Of a DNA stretch of 64,000 nucleotides, positions 23,373 to 35,600 are shown piece after piece. Source of the DNA: Sycon ciliatum (lineage: Eukaryota; Porifera; Calcarea; Leucosolenida; Sycettidae); contig NC_088644.1 of assembly GCF_964019385.1 (NCBI RefSeq), forward strand, positions 22,739,866 to 22,803,865, written 5' to 3'. The notes below the pieces were generated by a model. That model made no database searches. It was not told the DNA's origin and saw only the letters and a program-made list of their open reading frames with translations. Each line of letters opens with the position of its first letter. Position 1 is the first letter of the stretch. A program made the translations under genes and the position numbers.

Positions 23373-23677
23373 ATGGAGGAGTCGGACGAGACAAGCGCTA
23401 GCGACGCACCCACGTCTGAAGGTTCAACCGTCACGCCCGACTCAAGCCTGGAGTTCGAAGACGAGGACTTCATTGAGGATTTGCTGGGCGCTAGGACCCC
23501 GTCAACCCCGTCGCTGTCGGATATCCACAAACCGGGTGCGGTGCCGGAAGAAGAGGACTTGGCGGAAAGAGCGCTTGCTCGAAGCATAGACGAACTGCAG
23601 TCAGCGCAGAAGCGAGGAAAGGGAAGGTCCAGGGTTGCACGCTTTTGGCTGGACGCGGCACAAGCCGAGGACGAGAA
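23373..23677 (+). CDS. WD40 gene exon 1, acidic N-terminus
   Basis: ATG at 23373 opens a Ser/Glu/Asp-rich frame (MEESDETSASD...), then a basic-acidic helix ending AEDE. Donor gtaaga at 23678 gives phase 2, which joins the 29837 exon to make an in-frame Asn codon. If unspliced the frame would stop four bases later. The second residue onwards is highly acidic and probably disordered. Confidence 0.75.
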
Positions 23678-26600
23678 GTAAGAAAGTATTTTTCAGGGAG
23701 GGTTGGATGGGGTCACTGCTCTGACCCAAATTTCGTTTATATTTTATATATTTATTACAACATCTCAAGACCCAGTGGAAACACCGGCCAATGTTAAAGG
23801 GGAAGTTAAAGGGGAAGTTAAGGCAAAAATTAAAATTTCACCAGTTGTAGTCTTCGGGGTGCTGAGTCGAATGGTCGTGGTCCGAGGAAGCTGAGACGCT
23901 CCCTTCCTACTTGAATCCCAATCGAACTCGCGCACTTCCACCGAAACTGGGTGACTGCGCCCTACTAGATGGGGATTTGTATGCAAAATGTCACTAAAAG
24001 CGCCATTTCGTTCTTATAAAAGCACGGATGACCGCGATTGGCCCATATGTTGTAGTCTTTGGGACGCTGAGTGGACTGGTTTTGGTCCGAAAAGGCTGCG
24101 ATGCAGCGTTCCTCCTTTATTCCCAATCGAACATGGTTGAAGAAGCGGTCACGTGGTCCTGGGTGCCCAAATCACCTGGTCACCACGCCAGCAGGTGACA
24201 ACTTTCACACCAAGGTTCAACTCGGGTTCAACTCGAGTGACAGGACTGCACCCAAAAAAGGTCAAACAGGCTAGTAAGTTGTACCCTGCAGGCACGGTGA
24301 CCAGGTGACTGGTGTACGCAGGAGCACGTGACCGCTTCTTCAACCATGTTCGATTGGGAATAAAGGAGGAACGCTGCATCGCAGCCTTTTCGGACCAAAA
24401 CCAGTCGACTCAGCGTCCAAAAGACTACAACATATGGGCCAATCGCGGTTATCCGTGCTTTTATAAGAACGAAATGGCGCTTTTAGTGACATTTTGCATA
24501 CAAATCCCCATCTAGTAGGGCGCAGTCACCCAGTTTCGGTGGAAGTGCGCGAGTTCGATTGGGATTCAAGTAGGAAGGGAGCGTCTCAGCTTTCTCGGAC
24601 CAAGACCATTCGACTCAGCACCCCGAAGACTACAACTGGTGAAATTTTAATTTTTGCCTTAACTTCCCCTTTAAGGCAAAAATTAAAATTTCACCAGTTG
24701 TAGTCTTCGGGGTGCTGAGTCGAATGGTCGTGGTCCGAGGAAGCTGAGACGCTCCCTTCCTACTTGAATCCCAATCGAACTCGCGCACTTCCACCGAAAC
24801 TGGGTGACTGCGCCCTACTAGATGGGGATTTGTATGCAAAATGTCACTAAAAGCGCCATTTCGTTCTTATAAAAGCACGGATGACCGCGATTGGCCCGTA
24901 TGTTGTAGTCTTTTGGACGCTGAGTCGACTGGTTTTGGTCCGAAAAGGCTGCGATGCAGCGTTCCTCCTTTATTCCCAATCGAACATGGTTGAACAAGCG
25001 GTCACGTGCTCCTGGGTGCCCAAATCACCTGGTCACCACGCCAGCAGGCGACAACTTTAACACCAAGGTTCAACTCGAGTTCAACTCGAGTGACAGGATT
25101 GCACCCAAAAAAGGTCAAACAGGCTAGTAAGTTGTACCCTGCAGGCACGGTGACCAGGTGACTGGCGTACGCAGGAGCACGTGACCGCTTGTTCAACCAT
25201 GTTCGATTGGGAATAAAGGAGGAACGCTGCATCGCAGCCTTTTCGGACCAAAACCAATCGACTCAGCGTCCAAAAGTCTACAACATATGGGCCAATCGCG
25301 GTCATCCATGCTTTTATAAGAACGAAATGGCGCTTTTAGTGAGATTTTGCATACAAATCCCCATATAGTAGGGCGCAGTCACCCAGTTTCGGTGGAAGTG
25401 CGCGAGTTCGATTGGGATTCAAGCAGGAAGGGAGCGTCTCAGCTTCCTCGGACCACGACCATTCGACTCAGCACCCCGAAGACTACAACTGGTGAAATTT
25501 TAATTTTTGCCTTAACTTCCCCTTTAAGAGAGTGGGTGATTGCCAACCACGGCGATAAATAAAAGTAAGGGGAGGGAAAAAGAAGGAGTAGCAAAATGAA
25601 CAGCAACAACAACTCCGTAAAGAAAGATAATGTCAAGTAAAAACATTGAAAAATACAGAGACGCAAAGGACATGTGGATAATGAGCTATTTATGTCGTAG
25701 TAAATAAGGGGCGGCACGGATCTTAAACAGGCGGAGTGAGGTCAGATCCTTAACTTCTCTGGGTAGAGTGAGCCAAACAGAATAAGCAATACAGAGAGGG
25801 GAGCGCAAAAGAGTGGATGAGTTACACTTAGGGAGTAAGAGCGAGTTGCTAGTTCTTAGAGAAGAGAACCAATTAAAACACATGAGATGAGGTGGGCACA
25901 ACTCAAGCTTAATAGAATGGACAAGAGAAGCCAGGTGTGCACTGCGTCCATTTGATAACGGGGTTGTGTGAGCGATTTTATAAAGGGCGGATGATGAGAG
26001 CATGCGGGGTTGACGGAGGAGAATTTTAAGGATTTTCTTGTGGTGTATTTCAAGCTTTGCAGCAGCGGAAGAGGAGAATTCCTAAGGATTTACTTGATTT
26101 TTTACAGATATATTCGATGTGGGGTACCCAAGAGAGTGCAGAGTCAATCACAATGCCAAGGTGTTTGTGAGAAGACACTATGTCAATTGGATTTGGAAAG
26201 TTGGCATGGATGAGGGTTGTGAACTCTGGCTGGGGCGGGAAGAGCATGATCTTTGTTTTTGATAGATTTGGGGACAATCTCCAGGACGACATCCAGGAAA
26301 GAACTTCCTGAATGCCAGCACGCAAGTTGTTTTTCAGGCCAGTGAGGGAAGGTGATGAGGTGAGAAGGGTCGTGTCGTCAGCAAACAGAGACGTTCCGGG
26401 GAAGACTGCAGGTAAATCGTTTACGTAAATTATAAATAGTAGGGGACCAAAAATTGATCCTTGAGGAACGCCTGACAATACTGGCTCTGCAGCCGAGGAT
26501 GTGCCAAGCACAGCTACGTACTGATAACGCCCAGAGAGATAAGATTTCAGCCAGGAGAGTGGTTGTTTACGTACCCCGAATGCATGCTCGAGCTTGGCCA

Positions 26601-29600
26601 AAAGTCCTCGATGCCAGACGGTATCAAACGCCTTGGCCAGTCAAAGAAGCAAATACCAGCAAGCGCTCTGTTATCCCTATGCTGGCACACCTGCTGCACG
26701 ATGCGGATCAGTTGAAGGGAGGTGGAGTCGCCTTTACGAAACCATGATTGCGCGGGACTCAGAAACGGCGAAACATGTCTGTATAAGTGATCATAAAAGA
26801 TGCGTTCACATACTTTGTGTTGTGTATGCACTACCGTATTTATGCATGTACTCTTATGGACTGCCCTGTCCATGTATGATGCTCCCCTACACTGTGCTGC
26901 ATCTACTGTGTTCTATGTATGTAACTCACATGTCTTATTATGCATTCTTGTTGTACCCTGCACGCACTGCGCTCCGTATGCGTGTCTTACACATACCCGT
27001 GTCCTACCTAACTAGGATTCTATGCGTATGCATCTGGACACTCTCGCGATTCCCGTCTCTGTACTGCCTTCTTTGTACCAACGCTTATCCTTGTAGTTTT
27101 ATTAGTTTCCTTTGTCTTTTGTCCTTGTTCATGCAAGATAACAGAACAACATAACACTTTGGACACGCAGGGAAAAAGAGAGATAGGGCGGTAGTTTGCA
27201 GGTTCGTGGCGGGAACCTTTCCTGTGTACAGGTATGACTTTCGCTGTTTTCCATGCAGAAGGGAATATGCCCGTGGTAAATGACATGTTGAAAATATGGC
27301 ACAAAGGGAATGCTATGGATGGTGCCAGGGCCTTGAGGATCCGGTTGGGGATGCCGTCGGGACCAGATGCCTTGCACGTCGGAAGCTTCTTCAGATGACG
27401 CCGGACAGTGGCAATTGTGGTGATGACGGACGTGAAACAAGCTGAGGGCTCCGAGGCGGTGAGAATAAGGGGAATAGAGAGCAACGGGTCATCTGGCCGA
27501 GTCACAGAGGCAAACGGGGCGTTTAATGCGGTAGTTTTGGCCAAAGGGTCAGCCGCCTGCTGAGTCCCTGTTGTGAGTGACGGAATTTCCCGTGATACGT
27601 TTCGAATTCTTGCTTGTCTCACAAACTGGTGAAGCGATGGACGGTGTCTACCTGCAAAGTAGTTTGCACTGAGCGGATATAAGCTCTGTACTTTGTCCGC
27701 GTCAGGGTTTTCACTATATTTCGCTGCTGTTGGTATGCTTGATTGTTTTGTTGTGTTGGGTACTTCTTAAAAATGCTATAGAGATCATATTTCCACTTGA
27801 TTGCTGTGCGGAGATGGGCATCAACCCAGGGTGGCTGACTGGGCCGTGGGCAGCGGTGAGAATACGGCTGCTTTCCGAATGGCCAGAGGTGCTTCTCAAG
27901 GGCACTGTTGAGAATGGAAGAAAAGTGCGAAAGCGCATCATTGACGTTGCTGGCACGCAGATGCCAGCTCCAGTCAATATCAGCGAGCTCTGCATTCACA
28001 CTATCCCAGACGGAAGATTCACACTATCCCAGAAGGATTTAAAGTCATATTCCGGCTTTGCAGGAACATTCCTGAAGTGGTATTGGGGTGCAGCAGGTTC
28101 CTCACGATAAGCAGCATCAGTAGGCAGTAGGAAGTGACTGAGGATCTGTGCGTGGTCAGATGCACCAAGAGGAGCAAGAGATGTAACAGAAAGTAGAAGG
28201 TGAGAATGATCCGTTAGCACAACGTCAATACACGATGTTGAGGCGTGGGAGGTAAAGTGTGTGGGGAATGTCACCATTTGCTCAAGGCCAAAACAAGAGA
28301 AGAGGTTACGGAACTCCCTTCCAGCACGATTCGTGGTGTCTCTAGGAGACCAGTCAGAGTGGCGAGCATTCAAGTCTCCTGCAAGTACAATTGCAGAATC
28401 GGGAAGGCTAGTATTGGACAGACAGTCCTCTAGGAGGTCACTAAATGCCTGGACTTGGGAGATGCTGTCTCCAGGGTGTCTGTAAACAGAGCATATGATG
28501 AGGGGGAGTGAGGGAAGGGTCACTGGCCGCAATTCAAGCCAAACCGCCTCCAGTCCACAGCGCTCAAGGTCCAAGCGGCGCTTAATGGACATGAACGACC
28601 TGTCAGCTACAAGAGTAGCAACACCGCCATAGCCTCTTGCTGGCAGGTTATCAGAGCTGGTCGTAGGTGGGCGGTCCAGGCGGTATGACGTGTAGCCTGG
28701 AATTGAGACGTCTATGGCAGCTGTCAGCCACGTTTCACATAGGCAGATTATGTCTGGAGAATACTGCTCACAGACGACTAAGCTCAGCTAGCTTATTTAC
28801 TATGGAGCGGCAGTTAAGTGAGAGCACTGAGAAGGCCGATGATGAAGGTAATTAGGCAGGTTGATTAGGAGTTTTAGTAGTTTGTCGTCCAGAATCGGGA
28901 AGGAATGGTGGTGCAAGTGGAATATGACCAATAGATATAGAAGGATATGTAACGCAATGAGGGGAAGGGTGTGATGAACTTGCGTGGGGCACAAAGGGTT
29001 GGGCAAGAGGATTTAGCTGTTGGCTAGGTGACCGAGGACCCATCAAGTAAGGCCGAGCCAGTGGATTCAGCTGTTTGCTTCTCTTCAAGTTCTTTTCAGT
29101 TATGTGTGGATACGCACATGCATGGTCGTCGGAACTATTCCTTGAAATAATCACCTCGATCCATTTTACTACGTTTCAATGGTCCGAAGGTAGCAAATGG
29201 CAGGGGAAAATGGTTCCATTCTGCGAACTGAAATTGCAATGTTTGAAGCTCGTAACCACTAGGAACGGGTAAGGTGACCCCGAATGTATATTGCGGGTTG
29301 AGAAGGAGTATGCTGCGAATACCGCAGGCCTCGCCACCACTGCCGTTTCTGTGCTGCCTTCTTGATACATATTTATGTACACTGTATATCATGTGCACAT
29401 TCACATGTCTGAAGGTTTGTGGTTTTTCATTAAAAAAAATAAATAAACCGGAAATCGTTTGTTCCAGGTTAAGTTAGCGATTTGCGAGCACTGACCAATT
29501 TACACCTGGAAATAGCCGCGAAGTGAATTTCAGTACAGTGGAGATTGGATGTAAGGACCTCGCATATAACGACAAATTGAGCAATGCAGATTTGTACAAC

Positions 29601-32600
29601 TAACACTAACACACTAACAACAACACTACACTAAACACACGTACTTTGCTCAGACTTCCTCTTCAGTTTCACGCTGGCTGAAACCAGTGTACCTGATTGT
29701 ACTATTCTCTTAGCTGAACCCAGTGCCAGGATCTTAGCTCACGAATGCTCAGACCTCACCTGTGGATGGCACTGCAAACGCGAATTCTAACGCAGTACCC
29801 GGCTTGTGCCTGCTTCTTTATGTTTAAATATAGCAGTGGAGTGGACAAGCCCCCGCTCGTCGAGCTGCTGATTGCGTCAGACCTACGGGTACTGAAAGGT
29901 CTGCTTCAGGTGAGGCCATATCAAACACAACGACATAGCGGCGCATAACCACATAGCAGCCAGTCCCTATGGTTTGTCCTGGCCATGTCACTTTTCGTGT
30001 CAACATTACACATATTTACAACATCCACAACAAGTTACAAATGAATTCAAACAAATAGACATCTTTCTTGTTCCTGCAGAACTGGCGGTTTGGAAAGGAG
30101 GAGTTCCGGAGTGTAATGCACGAGGCCTTGTCGGTGCACCTGGGTGCAAATTTCCGTGGCAAATTCAGCCTGGAAGAGGTACGTACCTGTCTTTGATTGT
30201 TCTCAGTAGTTTCTCATATTCTATCTTTTCTGCCGCCTGTCCGTGATGCTGCATCTTGAGTTCTTGATTTTTACCTTTTTTTTTCTTCAAATAGAGTGAG
30301 ACTTGTTACACACCGTCATCAGGGGCCGTCCGAGGTTACCAATAGTAGTTCCAAAACGAAAAGTTTTCGTTTGGGGATGGGTGGGTTTAGGAGTTTCGTT
30401 TTGAAAATAATTATTGCATGCAGATGGAGAATGCCCAGTTACTTCTGGTGCCGAGAATTAACATCAATACTTTGTTGGAATTCGTATTACCTGCAGAAAA
30501 GGTAGGTAGGTGGGTGGGTGGGGCTGAAAAATACTAAACCTTTTCGTTTTCAAGATGCGCAGACTCCACTGCAGCCAATTCATTTTAAAATTCATTTTAA
30601 AAGATCGCTCAAAACACACACATATCCGGTCTCTGAACTGCAATTATTGAAAAAATTAAAATTAAATTCTCCATCAATATTTCGGCCCTGGGCCATCATC
30701 AGGATTGATAAGAAACAGACAGTGAGGTGAACCTACTATACATGTACATGCACATGTACGTGCTCATACTACATCCAGTGAGAAGATTACATCTATGGCG
30801 CGGAAATATCAGGTATGTTGAGAAAAACGATGAACTTACTTACTCTTACATTATTTTAAACATTGCAGCTGATGTGATAAAGCTGGTGTGTGAAACGGTG
30901 CAGAGGTGAGGCCAAACATATCACAGGGTACACTGTAGTAGCATTAGTGCCACTCAACAGCACTCACACAACCCACTACAACTAGCCAGTCATGTACATG
31001 CATTATACTACGGGACAAAAACGTGACAGCTCTACACCGTGTCGAGAAGCTTCCAACCACGGTCATTGTTGACAGCTGGACGGCGATGACGAATGTGGAT
31101 AGCCTCACGAATACGACGGTTGACAAGTGACATTTCCCTTGTGAGGATGGATGGTGTGGTGAAAGGAATGAATGGTGTAGCGGTTGGGTGTTGATGCTGA
31201 TGTGATGCGTAGTGTTGTCCCCAGGGCTTGAGTGGTGTGCATGCCCTTGCCTCGCGGTAGTGCTCCTGGAAACGCTCTCGCACACATCTTTCTGTCTCGC
31301 CGACATATTCCTCACCGCAAATGGAACAAAACATTGAGTAGACCATAATTCTGGGACATACACTCACCACTCTGCATACCCACATCACAAGCACGACACT
31401 CGACAGGCCTTCCCCTTCTCTTCTTCTTTCGGTAGACATCGCGTGGGAAACGACGATGATACTAACATATCTTTCAGGGACGAGCCAGACTGAAAGACGA
31501 CACGGACATTCTTGCTATACGAACGAACAGCACGGCGAACAGCACGGGCCAGGCGATCATTGATGTATGGGAGTTTCACCATGGACGTGAATGTCTTCTT
31601 CTGGCGGTTGGGTGTTCGGCTGGGCATTGATGCGCTGTATTTGGATGCTTGTATGACAGGTTGCGGGTAGTCGTTTCCCTTCAGCAGCTTCTCACTCTTC
31701 TTCTCTCCTCGTTCTCGGCCCTCTTGCGTGGATGCGTTGCGGTGTGCCCTTCGGAACTGCTCTCGGGCAACCGATTCCTTTAACTCCACTGGCAGCGCTG
31801 ACGAATACGACAGATGTACACCACTATGACTGGGCTTGACAAACAGCTCCGTTCGACAACACTGATCGACAAGTCAAGATAGCTGATTTTTGACGACCAT
31901 GCTTTTCGTTTTGTAAAAACAATCGGTAACCCCGGACGGCCTGTTAGTTATTGTGCAAGGGGAAAAAATGCTCATATCAAGGAGCCGGAGGAAGGGGTTG
32001 GATGAGTGCACTCAAGATGACAACAAGCCGAACAGCAAATGGAGAATGTTGGATATGACGGAAAGATGATGGTACAAGGAAGACCATGGACGCTCATTCA
32101 GAAAGGGAGGGCGCTGCCCCCCCCCCCCCTCCTTTGGTTAGAGTGGGAAGATTCTACTGGGCAGAACGGTTGTAGGAAGACCATGGACGCTCATTCAGAA
32201 AGGGAGGGCACTGCCCCCCCCCTCCTTTGGTTAGAGTGGGAAGATTCTACTGGGCAGAACGGTTGTAGGGCGGCACAAATGAAAACGCAATGCAAGGCTG
32301 TGTGGAAAAAGGTGCGGTGGATATGGAAAATAGAACACAAAGCAATGCAAAAGAACACAATGGATGAAAAAATGTGGATGTAATGGTGGAATAGGTGTAG
32401 AAGGACCGTCCAAAGGTAAAATTGGTTACAAGCTTGTTTCGTTATCATTAGGGTAACTCATCAGACCAATGGCGGTTCTGTGTTGCGGGAACGGTCCCTT
32501 ATCAGTAAAACAACTTAAAAGTGGAAGAACGACAATTGCAGAGGTGTGAATTTATACATGCTTGTGTGTAAGGTAGTTTGATAGATACTTTGTCTTTTTC

Positions 32601-35600
32601 CACGCAATGAAAGGTGCGGGGCCCAGTTTAGTGTCGAGTCGATGCTTAGTCCAGAGATGTTTCATCACCTTGTTTATGCCAGTGAGATGTTGAACGTGGC
32701 TATTAACAATCAGTTGTCTCAGCCGCTCTACACATTACCCACAATACTAGACCCACACGCCTTAAGCGCAGGGCGCGAAATAACGGTCGGACATCGGACA
32801 ATTTCTGACCGTTTACAGTCAGTTTCCGGATGTTTTGTGCACATCCGGACAAAGTATCCGCGCACTTTTTTGCAAAGTGCAAAAAAGAAAAGGCATGGCA
32901 ATCCTTTGTTTCGTAGTCATTAGTGATGTCGTCTGGCAAGAGAAAGCCAAGCACCGCTGATGCGGGTGCTCCTCTGGGAAAGAAGCCCAGAGGAGTCAAG
33001 ACGACCACTTGTGACAAGTGGGTCGCCGAGTATGATAATTGATAGGGAGCTTTCAACTTCTGTTTGGCTGAGCTATGAGCGCAGTCCCTCAGATCGTAGC
33101 GTTGTCGAAAATTTGAAGTGTAAGATGTGTTCCCGTTTTGTTGATAAAATTCGCAGCAGCAAAAATTTTTCTGACTCCTTCGTTGTTGGCTCAAGGAACC
33201 TGAAAACGTCAGCCTTCACAGATCATGCTGCTTCTGAAATGCATCGCCATGAGGTGGCATTGTTTGGCAAGGAGCAGTCAAGCGGAAATCCAATAGAGTA
33301 TGCGCCAATCGCTCGAGCCTTGTGCAAACTTGACGACGCAGCAGCAGAAAATTTGCATGTCCGGACATGTCCGGCCATTTTTGCAACTGGCAGGACATTG
33401 TGTCAGAGCACATTTTAATCCTTAGCGCATGCCCTGTAAGCGCAACATTACACCTCCATTGATTATTCCCTACCACCCTAGTCTCACCGGCATAAACAAA
33501 TTGATGAAAAATCTCTGGACGGCTAAGCATAGACTCGACACTAAACTGGGCCCCGCACCTTTCATTGCGTGGAAAAAGACAAAGTATCTATCAAACTACC
33601 TTACACACAAGCATGTATAAATTCACACCTCTGCAATTGTCGTTCTTCCACTTTTAAATTTTTTTACTGATAAGGGACCGTTCCCGCAACACAGAACCGC
33701 CATTGGTCTGATGAGTTACCCTAATGATAACGAAACAAGCTTGTAACCAATTTTACCTTTGGACGGTCCTTCTACACCTATTCCACCATTACATCCACAT
33801 TTTTTCATCCATTGTGTTCTTTTGCATTGCTTTGTGTTCTATTTTCCATATCCATCGCACCTTTTTCCACACAGCCTTGCATTGCGTTTTCATTTGTGCC
33901 GCCCTACAACCGTTCTGCCCAGCAGAATCTTCCAACCCTGTGATGACTGTCATTCTTTGAACGCTCACTGAATGCAATGGAGCTGCAATGTACGCCTTTG
34001 TTCTTGTATTTGGATGCGGTGTGTCTTTTCCTTAGATTGACCAGTTTTATGACCTAGTCAATCCATTGTTGGAAGACACAATATCATGGGTAAGGGCGCG
34101 ATCGCCACGATGCATTTCAGTATCTGTCTTCAGCGGTTACTATTCTCGAGCACGCTTCACGTGTAGTTTCTCTAAATGGCTCCGCGGTTTATTCCTAATC
34201 CTTTGTGACATGCATAGTTTATAGGCTTATAGGCCTAGCACAAGATGAAACCCATAGAAGGATTTTCCTGATATGACACGGACTGGACGAGTTAGCATTC
34301 AGATAGGATGAGATGAATCGGAGGCCAACGGATCAGCCCAAGAGTATTCCAATGAAAGAACATACCCACAGCACAGTTTAATCATCAACAATAATTCCGT
34401 ATTGGCATAATTGTATTGAGCTGAAGTCTGCTTGTTTTCAGATGCAAGGTCTTTTTGTCGTCTCCCTTTTTTTCATCCAAAAGAAAGGACAAAGGAACTA
34501 CAAGTTACGCTATACTGTCCACTGACACCACCAGTTACATACGTTATATAACTTAGAACCTTCCAAGTTGGAAGGCTGTTGGAGTGCACATCCAAGATGT
34601 GCTAGAGCTGTTAGCCAGTTAGTTGTAGAACGTCTGTACCGTCTGTCAGTGTCGTGCAATGTTATCGCACGAGCTAATTGTTTAGTAACTGGTGGTGTTA
34701 GTGGACAGTATAGCGTAAGTTGTAGTTCCTTGGTCCTTTCTCTTTTGTATAAATTAAACCTTGGATCTCCATCCGAGTCCATTCCCTTTTTTTTCTTTTG
34801 GTATTTTCACCTACCGGCAGGAGCACATCTGTAGCTATGCATTTGAGCAGCATCTAGCAAAGGATGAGATCAGGGTAGTATCTCAAGTAAGTGCTAACTT
34901 ACATAATAAATGTACCTGCGCCCTTTCAACCGGTTGCCTTTTGAATCTAATCTTTCACTACTACGACTCCAAGTATGTACACTTGTGCATTGACTGTCAG
35001 TGTGTTTCACTGTAAAGTTCGTTTGCTTTGCTTCTTTGAAGTTGAGTAATGACACAATGTTTGCCAGCTTCTTTATTCTACCTTTCACCTGTTCGTAAGG
35101 GAACATCCTCTGTGGGAGTACTCTTTGTGACTCCCCAGAATTTCTCTTCGTATTGCCGTGATATGTTGGAGCGTTGTAGTCCCGAAGTAAGATACCAACT
35201 ATTCATTGTTGCTTTCACCTCTCCAAGCTACTTTTTGCTAACCATGGTTGAAAAATGCAAACCATATCACCAACACTCGAACCCAACCCATGTTTGCAAT
35301 TGCTTTTAAAAGTCGTGCTGTACCGACACCTTGATTCTTGAGGGTGGTGGCGTTCTCCTCGGTGTGGAAACTCTGTCTGGCTGGGTCTCATGCAGACCAC
35401 AAAGTTAAAGGGGAGGATACCCTAAAGTCAAATTGTTACCACTTGTAGTCTTCGGGGTGCTGAGTCGAATGGTCTTGGTCCGAGGAAGCTGAGGCGCTCC
35501 CTTCCTCCTTTATTTCCAATAGAACGCGCGCACTTCCACCGAAACTGGGTGCCTGCGCCCTACTAGATAGCGATTTGTATGGAAAAAGTCACTAAAAGCG

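Larger units (their letters stand above)
25530..29404 (-). mobile_element. CR1/L2-like LINE retrotransposon, nearly full length, interrupted
   Basis: Read on the minus strand, an N-terminal low-complexity region (about 29404-28850) is followed by an APE-type endonuclease (SLNCRSIVNK near 28825, GDLNARHSDW near 28380-28350, GASDHA near 28160). A linker and the reverse transcriptase follow (ANYRPIS near 27190; GVPQGS at 26472-26455; FADD at 26385-26374), then a C-terminal region to about 25690. The order APE then RT and the GVPQGS / FADD motifs fit the CR1/L2/Jockey group. Several frameshifts and a 339-bp insertion (26817-27155) make it inactive. Another copy's 3' part lies at 54184-54601. Confidence 0.85.

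Noticed and set aside
29540..29580. pogo-like terminal repeat (TACAGTGGAGATTGGATGTA)
   Set aside because: No matching opposite end found nearby, so no element can be defined.
30663..30720. Hammerhead ribozyme at the Penelope-like 3' end
   Set aside because: It has CTGATGA and GAAA, but the arms pair ATCAAT with ATTGAT around the block, stem III has a mismatch at the essential position, and stem I does not form.
30869..30905. Possible exon of the WD40 gene (DVIKLVCETVQ)
   Set aside because: 37 nt with good splice sites, but it breaks the phase between 30501 and 34036 whichever donor is chosen.
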